Positions 24,524 through 33,450 of a DNA stretch of 41,953 nucleotides are shown piece after piece. This DNA is from JAXGPP01 sp964436865 (lineage in GTDB: Bacteria; Planctomycetota; Planctomycetia; Pirellulales; Thermoguttaceae). The stretch is from NCBI GenBank assembly GCA_964436865.1, contig CAYTFK010000022.1, positions 1 to 41,953 of the forward strand. Direction: 5' to 3'. Under the pieces are notes generated by a model. The model worked only from the letters and a program-made list of their open reading frames with translations. It searched no databases and had not been told where the DNA came from. The translations under genes were made by a program, and so were the position numbers. Position 1 is the stretch's first letter. Every line of letters starts with the position of its first letter.

Positions 24524-25912
24524 CTACCTTTGGGCGCCGGCTGCCTGGGCCTCCATCGCATCGAAGAGCTTCTTCAACCGCGCAACGACCTCGGGGTGTT
24601 CGGCGGCCAGGTCGCGTTGCTCGGCCGGGTCGTCCTCGAGATTGAAGAGCATCATGGGCTTGGGATCCACCCCGCCGCCGACGCCCGGATAAGCGCTGGG
24701 CTGATACTGCTCGTAAGGCGCGAGGATCGTCACCCCATCGGGCGCCCGTGGATCGATCCAGTCGTCGCGGCTTTCGTGCATGCTCGACTTTCCGGGCGAA
24801 CGGACATGCAGCTTCCAAGGTCCGCTGCGGACAGTCATCAGTTGCGCGGCCTGCGCGAAAAGGGCTTCGTGTGGGCTCTTCGCCGCGGAAGTCCAAAGCG
24901 GCAGGATGTCGCGGCCGTCGATCACCCGGTCTTGCGGCAGGTCGATGCCGGCCAGCTTCAGTACGGTGGGAAAGATGTCCAGCGTCGCAGCAATCTCCGC
25001 GGAGACGTGGCCCGCGGGGATCGTGCCGGGCAGTCGCGCGATCATCGGCACTCTGATGCCGCCTTCCCAGGTCCGCCCTTTCATGCCCCGCAGTCCGCCC
25101 GTCGAACCGCCGAACCAGGGGCCGTTGTCCGAAGTGAAAACAACAAGCGTCTTTTCGTCGAGCCCGAGCTCCTTGATCTTGGCCAGCACTTGTCCCACCG
25201 ACCAGTCGACCTCGGCAATCACATCGCCGTAAAGTCCCGCGCCGGTCTTCTTGTAGAACGCTTCCGACGGGGCAAGTGGCTTGTGCGGCATTACCTCGGG
25301 AAAGTAGAGGAAGAACGGCCGCTCCCTATTTCGTTCAATGAAGTCGAGCGCTCGGGCAGTGTAGCGCGCGGTGAGAGTGCACTGGACGACCGGGTACTCG
25401 ACGACCGTTTCATTCTCCCAGAGATTCACCGGCCGCATGTCATTCGAGTAGAGGATGCCGAAGTATTCGTCGAAGCCGTGGCGGCGGGGGTGAAACTCGG
25501 GCCGGTGGCCGAGGTGCCATTTGCCGATGCAACTCGTGGCGTATCCGGCCGATTGGAGGGCTTCGGCGAGCGTGGTCTCCGCGGCTGCGATCCCCACGTC
25601 GTCGATCCCGGCGTCGGGCGTCGGATTTCTCACCACCCCGTGCCGGAACGGATACCGGCCCGTGAGGATCGACCCGCGCGACGGCGCGCAAAACGGCAGG
25701 GGCACGTAGCAGTTCGTCAGCTTCGCCCCTTCGGCCGCCATGCGGTCGAGATGGGGCGTCTTGAACTGCGGATGCCCGTAGCAGCCGAGGTCGCCATAGC
25801 CGAGGTCATCGGCGAAAATGAGGACGATGTTGGGTCGTTCTTCGGCCCCAGCGGACGAGATGGTTCCAGCCACGAACAGTGCCGCGAGAACGGCGCACAA
25901 CACGATTGCCAT
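24524..25912 (-). CDS. Secreted type I sulfatase
   Basis: 462 aa. A signal peptide (VLCAVLAALFVAGTISSAGA) is followed by the sulfatase N-terminus RPNIVLIFADDLGYGD, with metal ligands D35-D36. The formylglycine motif C-x-P-S-R starts at C75 (CAPSRGSILTGRYPFR), so an FGE-type maturase is required. Further family residues are seen in GKWHLG and SDNGPWFGG. It should hydrolyse sulfate esters of an external polysaccharide, with target unknown. The ATG at 25912 is chosen for the signal peptide and the GAGGGAG site upstream; the frame extends 25 codons further without a signal-like sequence. It is cotranscribed with the Gfo/Idh/MocA gene. Confidence 0.94.
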   Translation of the reverse strand: MAIVLCAVLAALFVAGTISSAGAEERPNIVLIFADDLGYGDLGCYGHPQFKTPHLDRMAAEGAKLTNCYVPLPFCAPSRGSILTGRYPFRHGVVRNPTPDAGIDDVGIAAAETTLAEALQSAGYATSCIGKWHLGHRPEFHPRRHGFDEYFGILYSNDMRPVNLWENETVVEYPVVQCTLTARYTARALDFIERNRERPFFLYFPEVMPHKPLAPSEAFYKKTGAGLYGDVIAEVDWSVGQVLAKIKELGLDEKTLVVFTSDNGPWFGGSTGGLRGMKGRTWEGGIRVPMIARLPGTIPAGHVSAEIAATLDIFPTVLKLAGIDLPQDRVIDGRDILPLWTSAAKSPHEALFAQAAQLMTVRSGPWKLHVRSPGKSSMHESRDDWIDPRAPDGVTILAPYEQYQPSAYPGVGGGVDPKPMMLFNLEDDPAEQRDLAAEHPEVVARLKKLFDAMEAQAAGAQR

Positions 25913-26008
25913 CGGAGTTTCTCCCTCGTCATTGCATCGATCGACCCGTTTGCCGCTGACGATAACCGCCGGCGCGGCGGGATGCAACCGGGAAGAGGTG
26001 CATTCGGG

Positions 26009-27928
26009 TCAATCGGATGGGGCCGCAATGACGGCGGATAAGTCTTGAAGCGGCCGACGCAGGCCGGCGTTGGCGGGGGCCAAGCGCAATGCCTGGGAAA
26101 ACCAGTACCGGGATGCATCCAATTCCGCCGAGGGCTGTCCGTCCGACAGGTGCAGAAAGGCCTGTCCGAGATTCTCTGCGACGGCGGAGTCCCAGGGCGC
26201 CCAGGCAGCGGCCCGATAGGCAGGCGGTACAGCATCAAGGAGCATCTGGCGCTTGCGAGAGGGGGAAATGCCGTCGACACGCTGGGCGACAACAGCGTGC
26301 CGTAGGGGACTCGTCATTCGATCGCAAGCGATATCCCTTATCGCCCCCAGACAGCAGACGAGCAGCAGCAGGCCGATTGCCAACCGCAGTCCACCCGACT
26401 GTCGGCGGTCGCTCGGCAGTGGCCTGGCCATTGAACGCATCCGCTCCGGCGCGGCAAATCCCAGGGCCAGTCCTGCTACCACGGCAAAAAGGAACCCGTT
26501 GGCCGGCACGCGAAGGTTGTAGTCGACCAGGGAATGCACCGCGATGGCCGTAATGGCGCCGAACAGGCCGATTGCCAGACCGCGGTCACTGGTTCCGGCT
26601 GTTTCCACCCAGTTGGCATGCATGCGCCGAAGGGCGTATCCCGCAGCGGTGAGCGAGACCAGTATGCCTGCCAGACCAGCTTCCGCGAGCAACTGCGCAT
26701 AGTCGTTATGCGCGAAATGAATGAGGCCCATATTCTGCTCGACGACCGGCCGGACCTGACCGAACGCTCCCATGCCAATGCCGGCCAGCGGCGAGCCGAG
26801 AAACATCTCTCCGCACGATCGCCATACCTCGCAGCGCCCGCGGACGCTGGCCTGAGCTTCGTTGATCCCGTCGCGGATGGGTACGGGGATTCGATCGATA
26901 AGCAGATCCGAACCGGGCCAATCAAAGAGAATGGCCACTGCGACAACGCCTGCCAAGGCAAAAGTCACGGCCATCACGCGGCTCACCGCGCCAGCGCGGC
27001 GATTGACCGCCAGGAGCCAGGTCATGGTGGCCAAGGCCGCAAGCAGGCTCACGAGCCCTCCCCATGAGCGCACCCACGCCACAGCGCCAATGGCCACCAT
27101 CATCATCAATAATCCGACAACCCGACAGACCCAGCGCCAGTGCGATCGCGATTGGAGTGCCAACAACAGGCCGAAGAGGACCGGCATCGTCAGGCCCATG
27201 CAGCCGGAAAACTGGTTGCTGCTGATGTACGGGCCAGTGACATCTCCCACTACCGGCGCATCCTGGAAATAGGACACCGCGCCAACGCGAACCAGATCCG
27301 GTCGGCCGAAGCCGGAGCCGTGCAGCGGGGAGAGCAACGGGTTCTTCCAAGCTCGGAGGGGGCCGGTCATGTCATGCACCCCCAAGGCCACGTAGCGATC
27401 CCCTGAGGCACAGACGATTGCCAGGACAAGCACGAAGAGTGCCACGAAAGCCAGCGACGACGCCAGCGCAAGCCGCAGCGCCCGGCGCCGGGCAAGACCG
27501 GCCACCAGCCCGGCCGCAATCAGGAGGACGAGCGTTTGCCGCATCGACGCGACGGTCGCCCCCGGAGAGAGTGAAATGCAGCGAAGAGCGTCGTCGCCGA
27601 CCAGGGGAAGAACTGCCTGACGCGACTCCATGGCCATCGGCGAGCCCCGCTCAAGCAGCCAATCGGAGAGCGGAATGAGTTGCAGAGATCCTATGCCGAG
27701 CACAGCCGCCATGAGAGGCAGCAACCGCGTGCGGCTTGAAGAGGAAAACAGAGAGACGGCCGCGGCCAGGCAGACGAGAATCTGCAGACTGCCGTATGCC
27801 CAGACTTGCGTGGCGCCAAAAGCCAACGGGCCAAGCACCACCCCAAGCATAATCAGTACGGTCGCTGCAACTCCCAAGATCGGCAAAGCAGACTCCTCAT
27901 ATTGCCCGAATTGCCAGCGGCATTCCAT
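26009..27928 (-). CDS. O-antigen ligase/polymerase-like membrane protein with C-terminal tail
   Basis: 639 aa with about a dozen membrane segments in the first 520 residues. The Wzy_C/RfaL-type periplasmic loop is marked by HFAHNDYAQLLAEAGLAG (404-421, with H407 and N408), the hallmark of the O-antigen ligase/polymerase family that transfers or joins lipid-linked glycans. After the last hydrophobic segment (near 510-530) comes a soluble tail of about 110 residues with alanine-rich helices (SAVAENLGQAFLHLSDG), like a TPR. Length exceeds typical WaaL (about 400 aa), as in related planctomycete proteins. No good Shine-Dalgarno precedes the ATG at 27928. It is not near other surface-polysaccharide genes. 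Confidence 0.85.
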   Translation of the reverse strand: MECRWQFGQYEESALPILGVAATVLIMLGVVLGPLAFGATQVWAYGSLQILVCLAAAVSLFSSSSRTRLLPLMAAVLGIGSLQLIPLSDWLLERGSPMAMESRQAVLPLVGDDALRCISLSPGATVASMRQTLVLLIAAGLVAGLARRRALRLALASSLAFVALFVLVLAIVCASGDRYVALGVHDMTGPLRAWKNPLLSPLHGSGFGRPDLVRVGAVSYFQDAPVVGDVTGPYISSNQFSGCMGLTMPVLFGLLLALQSRSHWRWVCRVVGLLMMMVAIGAVAWVRSWGGLVSLLAALATMTWLLAVNRRAGAVSRVMAVTFALAGVVAVAILFDWPGSDLLIDRIPVPIRDGINEAQASVRGRCEVWRSCGEMFLGSPLAGIGMGAFGQVRPVVEQNMGLIHFAHNDYAQLLAEAGLAGILVSLTAAGYALRRMHANWVETAGTSDRGLAIGLFGAITAIAVHSLVDYNLRVPANGFLFAVVAGLALGFAAPERMRSMARPLPSDRRQSGGLRLAIGLLLLVCCLGAIRDIACDRMTSPLRHAVVAQRVDGISPSRKRQMLLDAVPPAYRAAAWAPWDSAVAENLGQAFLHLSDGQPSAELDASRYWFSQALRLAPANAGLRRPLQDLSAVIAAPSD

Positions 27929-28000
27929 AGATTAAGGCCAACTTTAGCGATTGGGCATTCTGGCAGGACGATTGTGCGAAGCTGAACTTCTCCCCAGCGC

Positions 28001-28029
28001 GTGACATTAATGTCGGTTCGTGCTAAACT
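28001..28029 (+). promoter_or_regulatory. Promoter with overlapping palindrome driving a putative small RNA
   Basis: GTGACA (28001-28006; 5/6 match to TTGACA) and TAAACT (28024-28029) are separated by exactly 17 bp, with TGC just before the -10 box as in extended promoters. A perfect 12-bp palindrome GACATTAATGTC at 28003-28014 overlaps the -35 box, suggesting control by a dimeric regulator. Start of transcription would be about 28036. Confidence 0.6.
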
Positions 28030-28035
28030 AGAAGT

Positions 28036-28108
28036 CAGCGAGAGACTTCGGTCTCTTGCCTCAGCCCTCCGCAGGTTCCTGCCCCGCCTGTCGGAGGGCC
28101 CTTTTTTT
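28036..28108 (+). ncRNA. Putative orphan small RNA of about 73 nt
   Basis: It follows a 17-bp-spaced promoter and ends in an intrinsic terminator, with no reading frame of note between. Hairpin 1 has a 9-bp stem (28038-28046 with 28051-28059, one G-U) closed by a UUCG tetraloop. Hairpin 2 is the terminator stem. The transcript lies on the plus strand between two leftward genes, so it cannot be an mRNA leader or a terminator of a neighbouring gene on that strand. I do not recognise the RNA family. Both the 5' end and the function are predicted. Confidence 0.6.
28064..28108 (+). terminator. Intrinsic terminator of the putative small RNA
   Basis: An 8-bp perfect GC-rich stem (28064-28071 with 28092-28099) is extended by four more pairs across a single bulged T (28072-28075 with 28087-28090), then a seven-T run at 28102-28108. 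On the plus strand no annotated gene lies upstream within reach except the predicted small RNA. Confidence 0.8.
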
Positions 28109-28141
28109 GCGCCACGAAGATGCATTCATCCTCATGCAATC

Positions 28142-30298
28142 TCATGGAAATCGCTGCTTCGGCTGTTGTGGGTGCGGAGTAAGCGCTTTGTATCGCCCGG
28201 CGAGCCAGTTGGCCAGGTCGGAACAGTACCAACGCGAAAAGCGTCGATCGGAGGGCCCGCCCTCGAGATTGGTGTGGAGTTCATCGGTGGCCATATCGGC
28301 GACGATGCGATACGAGGGAACGTACGCCGTCTCGCGGCGAACACTGCGGAAGGTTTGTCCTTGATGCACGGTCGAGCGGCTGCCGATCGCCGGGACAGGG
28401 CCGCGGTCGAAGCCTAGCCAGCGCGGCAACTTGCCTCCGAAGAGCAGGTGCCGCAGCGCGTACCGGCGCGACTCGCCCCACGGCCGCGGCTCCGCGCGAA
28501 GGGCAGCCTCCGCTGCGCGGCGGAACAGCTCCTCGCGCGACCGCCCGCCGTGCCATGCCGAGTGTTCGGCCAGGAGCAGCCGGTCGAAATGGTGATGGAA
28601 ACAGGTGAACACGGCTGTCTCGCGCGACAGCAATTCAATGACGGCTTCACCCATCGCGGCGCCAAAAACGTCCTTCATCAAGCGCCAGTAGAACTCCTCG
28701 AACAGGTAGGCCCCTTCCGAGCGTTCCGTGTAGCAGCAATCCCAACCGGCGAGGATGCGCCCTTGAGGCGTGTCGGGCAAGAGTGGTCGAAGCACGGCAA
28801 GAAACGCCTCAGCCTGTAGCGACCGCACGTCGAACTGCATGGCGAACATGTCGCTCGGGGCATACTGCCGGTCCTCGCTCAGCAGTTGTCGGATGCGTTC
28901 GGCGCGGTCCGGCCCCACGGTGATGTTGAGCGGCCTGGCGCGGCTGCAATCGTTGAGGTCGTTGTTTGCCGTGATCAAGAAGCCCTCGGTCGGATTGAGC
29001 GCGGCGGGCAACGCATCAAGCGGGTGAAACCCTTGCCAATCGTTTTCCGGTTCCCATCCGGGCAGGGGAACGAAACCGCTTGCGCCGTCTCGCCTCACCG
29101 GCGCGGTGCCTGTCATCTGGTAGCCAACATTCCCGTGGCGGTCGGCGAAGACGTAATTCCACGCCGACTCCACCTCGCCAAGCGTCCGCATCGCTTCTTC
29201 AACGGTCGTCACGCTCCACATGCGGAGGAAGCGGTTGATGGACCGCCCGCCAAGCTGCCCGGCAGCCCAACGGGTTGCCAGGTAATAGCCTTGCCGGTAA
29301 GGATCACCGTCCAGCAGGCCGTGTTCATTCTCAAAGAACGTGACCGAAACGGGTTCTTTGCGTTTCCGCTGGATGACCTCGGTCCTTGAAGTGAACGGGC
29401 GCCACTCGTCCGGCTGGCGGTAGTATTTGCCGTCGCGGCAATACTCAACCCACGAATCGACGGCGTCGAGAAACGCGTACGTTACACCCCAGGCAACGTC
29501 GTTGTTGCGGCCGAGCATCACACCCGGTCCGCCGGGCATCGAGCCGCCCATCATGAAGCGGTCGCCGATGTGCAGTGCAACCTCGCACCAGACATTGGGC
29601 AGCCGATTTCCTTCGAGGTGGGGATCGTTAGCCAATAGCGGCTTGCCGCTCACGGTCTTCTTGCCCGAAAGCACCCAGTTGTTCGAGGCAGTCGGCCGCG
29701 GGATGATGCTTTGCCAGAAGACTTCCGCCGGAACGACGCGCTCGCGGAGCGTAACCTTCTTGAGCAGTACCACGTCGAGTCCGGCGAGGATTCCGGGAAA
29801 CAACTCGTGCAGTTTCTCTTCTTCGATGCCCGCCTGGACCATTTCGACCAACAACCGCTCGATCTGCGCTTGTGACGATTGGAGCGAGACATAACTGATA
29901 ACGCGGAACAGCATCACGATGTCGGCGACACGCCACGGTTCCGGACGGTAGCCGAAGAGCCACAGTTCCCAGGGCCGCCGGCGCGCCAAGACCGAATTGA
30001 CGCCCTCGCAATAGGCCTCCAGGCATTCGCGGTTATCTGCGGTGATGGCCTCAATCTGTCGAGCCGTATGGGCTGCCCAGTTCATGCGGCGAAAGAACGT
30101 ATCGATTGCCAGCGCCGCGTCGTCCGACCGCAGCAACTCCGAGACCCGGCCTTGACCCAGAATGCGCATCAGCAGCATCTGCAAGCCGCGATCGGTGGCA
30201 TGAACGACGCCCTGGCCCCAGTAGAGGTCGGGTTCGGACCGGGCGACGACATGCGGCACTCCATGCCGGTCCCGCCAGATGTGGGCTCGGTCGGGCAT
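28142..30298 (-). CDS. Penicillin acylase family Ntn-hydrolase (cytoplasmic-type)
   Basis: 718 aa. Family hallmarks are the N-terminal HGVPHVVARSEPDLYWGQG block, and RPTASNNWVLSGKKTVSGKP, where S205 would become the catalytic N-terminal residue of the beta chain after self-cleavage, then ANDPHLE. Such enzymes hydrolyse amide bonds of beta-lactams, acyl-homoserine lactones or other acylated amines. Most family members are exported, but this one begins directly with the domain (MPDRAHIWRDRHG) and has no signal peptide, so it should stay in the cytoplasm or belong to a different subgroup. No good Shine-Dalgarno precedes the ATG at 30298. It is the third gene leftward after the DUF4432 and DUF4832 genes, 120 bp behind the latter. 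Confidence 0.88.
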   Translation of the reverse strand: MPDRAHIWRDRHGVPHVVARSEPDLYWGQGVVHATDRGLQMLLMRILGQGRVSELLRSDDAALAIDTFFRRMNWAAHTARQIEAITADNRECLEAYCEGVNSVLARRRPWELWLFGYRPEPWRVADIVMLFRVISYVSLQSSQAQIERLLVEMVQAGIEEEKLHELFPGILAGLDVVLLKKVTLRERVVPAEVFWQSIIPRPTASNNWVLSGKKTVSGKPLLANDPHLEGNRLPNVWCEVALHIGDRFMMGGSMPGGPGVMLGRNNDVAWGVTYAFLDAVDSWVEYCRDGKYYRQPDEWRPFTSRTEVIQRKRKEPVSVTFFENEHGLLDGDPYRQGYYLATRWAAGQLGGRSINRFLRMWSVTTVEEAMRTLGEVESAWNYVFADRHGNVGYQMTGTAPVRRDGASGFVPLPGWEPENDWQGFHPLDALPAALNPTEGFLITANNDLNDCSRARPLNITVGPDRAERIRQLLSEDRQYAPSDMFAMQFDVRSLQAEAFLAVLRPLLPDTPQGRILAGWDCCYTERSEGAYLFEEFYWRLMKDVFGAAMGEAVIELLSRETAVFTCFHHHFDRLLLAEHSAWHGGRSREELFRRAAEAALRAEPRPWGESRRYALRHLLFGGKLPRWLGFDRGPVPAIGSRSTVHQGQTFRSVRRETAYVPSYRIVADMATDELHTNLEGGPSDRRFSRWYCSDLANWLAGRYKALTPHPQQPKQRFP

Positions 30299-30418
30299 TC
30301 TTTGCTTTCGTTTGAAGAGAGCCTGACTCGCGACGATTTATGCTTTCGGCGACCGGTCTTGCTGCGGCCTGCCTGGTTTGCTTCCGCTTGACCCTCGGGA
30401 GGACTTGGCTTCTGGGCT

Positions 30419-31861
30419 TCAGTCGGCCACGCGGAGGGCGCTCAAAGGATACCAGCCGTCTGGATCGCGCGCGTCGATGCCCAATCGCACCACCGGTTGT
30501 TCGGAATCGACGCCGACCACCGCGAGCGACAGGCGGTACTCGCCGGGCGGAAGATCCTCGGGCAGTGTGATCGTGTCGGCCGCGGCCACAATTTCGCCAG
30601 GCGGCAGGTCGGGGGGTTGGCGAAAGAACTCCTCCGTGAACGGCTCGACCGTGCCCGGCATCCAGCGATTGACCGTGATGCTTCCGACAAACACTTTCGA
30701 GTATCCGCCGGGCCCGCTGAGCCGGTAGGCCAGGCGGTAGGGCCGATAGCACGGAGCGGATCCTGTGTTCTGCCATTTCATGACCAGTTCCAACGGTCCG
30801 CCGGCCTTCACTTCCGCCGGGTGCTTAAGTTCCTTGAGCACGAGCCGATAACCCAGACGCCGGAGAAAACGTTCAATTTCCGGGCGAATGTCTTCCCGCT
30901 CCGGCAAGGGGGCGGATTTGTTATTGATGTACGACCCGTGCAGGGCCAGGGCATAGTTGAATATGTAGCGGATGGGCCAGCCTTCGGCCGCCCACTTGCG
31001 CATTTCCCAGCACGTTTCCCACGCCACCGGGGCCGTCTTCCATGCATCGACCGCCCCGGCTCCGGGAAGCTCCTTGGGATAGAGGTCGCGCATATGGTTC
31101 CACCGCCTTGAAAAACCTCCCATGTCGCCGAGGCAGTCGGCCCGCCAACCGGCGCCGCGGGAGACGGCATAGCGGAGCATCTCGCCACCGCCAATGAGCA
31201 TTACCAGCGGCGTCTTCTGGAACGCTGCCAGGTAGGCGTCGACGATCTTGCGCTGGGTCTCGGGCGCCGGCATCTTGCAGTTCGAGCCGCTCATGTGCCA
31301 CTCGCCCCACCAGCCCACGGTGCCCAGATCGACGTGGTCGATGTCCGGGTGGCCGTCGTAACGTTCGCCCAAGCGACGAAGAAAATCGAGATGCCGCTTG
31401 AGCGTCTCGGGATGGTCGAGGTCCGGCACGCGGTACCCGGCCACATTGTCGTAGGTGCAAACGAGTTCGCGGCCGCCGACCTGGGTGAGCCAGTTGGGGT
31501 GGTACGGCCTCCCGCGCGATGTCGAACAGCACATAACGCGAAACGCCAGTTTCTGCCCCGACTCCCGAGTCTCCTGGAGCGTCTGGTCGAGGAACTGGTA
31601 ATCGATCTTGCCAGGCTGCGGCTCGATTTGGCCCCATCCCCAGCGGGCGTAGTGAACGGTAGAAGGAATCCAGTCGGGCAAACTACGGTCCTGATTGGCC
31701 GTGTGGTGAAACGTCTCCCAACCCATGCCGGGATTGGCGAGGATCTCATCCGTCTCGCGCGGCGTGACGGTGACGAGATCGGCCGTTTCCGCGATCATGG
31801 CCGTTGGCCACAGCACGGCTGGCACGAAAAAGAGGCTGAACAGTTGCTGATGGACCCTCAT
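30419..31861 (-). CDS. Secreted DUF4832/TIM-barrel glycosidase-like protein
   Basis: 480 aa, with a signal peptide (LFSLFFVPAVLWPTAMIA, cleavage near IAE/TAD). The mature N-terminus NPGMGWETFHH and the barrel segment DLGTVGWWGEWHMSGSN (E187, H189) match DUF4832-type proteins related to GH42/GH-A clan glycosidases; E187 is the likely acid/base. A C-terminal strand-rich domain (about 350-480) contains a DPDGWYPLSALRV end. The substrate is unknown, plausibly a galactoside- or deoxy-sugar-containing glycan. The ATG at 31861 has GGAGG 8 nt upstream. It sits 57 bp after the DUF4432 gene and likely shares a transcript. Confidence 0.82.
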   Translation of the reverse strand: MRVHQQLFSLFFVPAVLWPTAMIAETADLVTVTPRETDEILANPGMGWETFHHTANQDRSLPDWIPSTVHYARWGWGQIEPQPGKIDYQFLDQTLQETRESGQKLAFRVMCCSTSRGRPYHPNWLTQVGGRELVCTYDNVAGYRVPDLDHPETLKRHLDFLRRLGERYDGHPDIDHVDLGTVGWWGEWHMSGSNCKMPAPETQRKIVDAYLAAFQKTPLVMLIGGGEMLRYAVSRGAGWRADCLGDMGGFSRRWNHMRDLYPKELPGAGAVDAWKTAPVAWETCWEMRKWAAEGWPIRYIFNYALALHGSYINNKSAPLPEREDIRPEIERFLRRLGYRLVLKELKHPAEVKAGGPLELVMKWQNTGSAPCYRPYRLAYRLSGPGGYSKVFVGSITVNRWMPGTVEPFTEEFFRQPPDLPPGEIVAAADTITLPEDLPPGEYRLSLAVVGVDSEQPVVRLGIDARDPDGWYPLSALRVAD

Positions 31862-31918
31862 GGGCAGCCTCCGCCATAATTGCTGATTGCTGGAATACGG
31901 TTCACTGTCTCTCTCGAC

Positions 31919-33085
31919 TTAGCCTTTCGACCACTCCGGGTTGGGCTGGCGGAGGATTTCGGGCGTGCCCCCTCCTTGAAGCTTGGCCACGGCGTCTGCG
32001 GCCGCTGCGACGCCGGCGGAGTTCGGATGCACTTCCAGGGCGATTTCGAATCGCCGGCTCTCGCCCGGCTGGAGAACCACGACACGATTATGCTCTTTCT
32101 CGAAGGATTTCGAGTTTGGGAAATTCGTCGCGGGCTCCAGGCCGGTTACGTAACCGTCGGCGGCCGCCTGGCGATTCTTCCACAGGGTGAAGCAGGGGAG
32201 TTCCGCCTTGCTGAACCGCAAGCTGACCCCCTGGCTGCGGGCCGCGTTTCTCAGCAGCACCTGGGTGCGGCCATCGCGACCGCCGGCCAGATCAAAGAAG
32301 AACACGGCTTCACCAACGCCGGGGCTCTCGGGGCCGTAGGCGTCCCATTCAGCCAGATTTCCCACGGCCACTGCGTCGCGCGGCGCCATCTTGGCAATTG
32401 GCAGCACGACACTGGCACCCGGCCCCACCAGAGGAAGACCGAAGTTGATGTGATAGAGCAACTCCAGTTCCTGCGGCTCGGCGGACGGGTTCTCGACCAC
32501 ATCAACAAGTGTCATGCCTGGTTGGCCGACACGTGTCGTGATCGTCGAGGTCAGGCGGAGCTTGTTGCCAAACAGGCGAGCTTCATCGACAGTGCCGGTG
32601 ACGATGATCTCGCCCGTTTCGCCGTCGATCGCCACTTCAACCCGGTGGGCTGGCAAGTTGGCAATCTTGCCGTGCAAGCCGTAGCGCAGCCGTCCATCGG
32701 CGTGGAACTCGGGGGCTCCATTGCTCTCCAGGCCGCAACGGACGAGCAACTCGTCGAAGCCGCCGAGCCAGCCGATACCGCTGGCTTCATTGAGCTGCAC
32801 AAACGCCGGATGCACGGGGCCTCGAACCGGCGAACGCCAGCCGAGCTGAACGTCGTCGAGCATCGCACGCCAGATTCCCATCCCCCGGGTGGGGATAACG
32901 ACGAACCGGAAGCGACCGTTGTCGACTTCGATTACGTCGACACCCTGGCGGAGCCCGCCCTGGAGCGTCCGCTTATTAACCGCATATCCGGCCGCAGGGC
33001 CTCCCACGCTGTTCCGCGAGAGCGAAATCTGCTCGACATAGCAGTCCTGATCGGTATCGGTCAGCGTCCACGTTTTCTGGGCCAT
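31919..33085 (-). CDS. DUF4432 aldose-epimerase-like protein
   Basis: 388 aa, cytoplasmic, without a signal peptide. It belongs to DUF4432, the galactose-mutarotase-fold family: DNGRFRFVVIPTRGMGIWRA matches the family core, YHINFGLPLVGPG supplies the typical central strand, and LEPATNFPNSKSFEKEHNR resembles the conserved segment near the active site. Members are thought to be mutarotase- or epimerase-like enzymes of sugar catabolism. The ATG at 33085 is chosen because MAQKTWTL begins the family pattern; an upstream in-frame ATG at 33124 adds 13 unlikely residues. It is divergent from the cupin gene across a 365-bp region and heads the leftward group. Confidence 0.85.
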   Translation of the reverse strand: MAQKTWTLTDTDQDCYVEQISLSRNSVGGPAAGYAVNKRTLQGGLRQGVDVIEVDNGRFRFVVIPTRGMGIWRAMLDDVQLGWRSPVRGPVHPAFVQLNEASGIGWLGGFDELLVRCGLESNGAPEFHADGRLRYGLHGKIANLPAHRVEVAIDGETGEIIVTGTVDEARLFGNKLRLTSTITTRVGQPGMTLVDVVENPSAEPQELELLYHINFGLPLVGPGASVVLPIAKMAPRDAVAVGNLAEWDAYGPESPGVGEAVFFFDLAGGRDGRTQVLLRNAARSQGVSLRFSKAELPCFTLWKNRQAAADGYVTGLEPATNFPNSKSFEKEHNRVVVLQPGESRRFEIALEVHPNSAGVAAAADAVAKLQGGGTPEILRQPNPEWSKG

Positions 33086-33450
33086 GATGGAGGTACTCCT
33101 GGGATGTTCGATGCCGCCGGTCAATGTACGCCCCTGGCGGCCGTTTTTCCAGCGGGCCGAACTTCCTCAGCCGCACGCTTGCCTCTCGACGCCAGCGAAG
33201 TTGTCGGCCAGGGGGAGTTCGCGACGGGCCGCACGAAAGGGTGGGTCGCCAACGGCCGAGCGCCGCGGCTTGCCAGTGCGCAGGCGAGCGACTAAAACAA
33301 GCGGTTATCTGTCTTTCGGGTGGATTCGGGAAGAAGGGTGGGTCTGGCGAGCCCCGTTTTCCCGTTCGAGAACGTCGGAGGTGCATACCACACCACCGAA
33401 CCAGGAACGCCTTTGCGTGCAATCCGACACACAAATAGGAGTATTGCAGT
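33086..33450. other. Divergent region between DUF4432 and cupin genes
   Basis: 365 bp that must carry the promoters of both the leftward DUF4432 group and the rightward cupin group. I can identify only the second copy of the 21-nt repeat and the Shine-Dalgarno AGGAG near 33438-33442. No clear -35/-10 pair or operator palindrome stands out. Confidence 0.4.
33358..33378 (+). repeat. Dispersed 21-nt repeat, copy 2
   Basis: It matches copy 1 (5312-5332) at 20 of 21 positions; the difference is a T for G after CCCG. It lies 73 nt before the cupin start codon, in the same orientation relative to its gene as copy 1 to infA. Such identity over 21 bases is not expected by chance in a 42 kb window. 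Confidence 0.6.

Noticed and set aside
24485..26041. Plus-strand open frame of 518 codons opposite the sulfatase
   Set aside because: The minus strand carries the unmistakable CAPSR sulfatase; the plus frame has no motif or start signal.
31880..33295. Plus-strand open frame opposite the DUF4432 gene
   Set aside because: It is a GC-driven shadow; the DUF4432 pattern on the minus strand is conserved in order and length.
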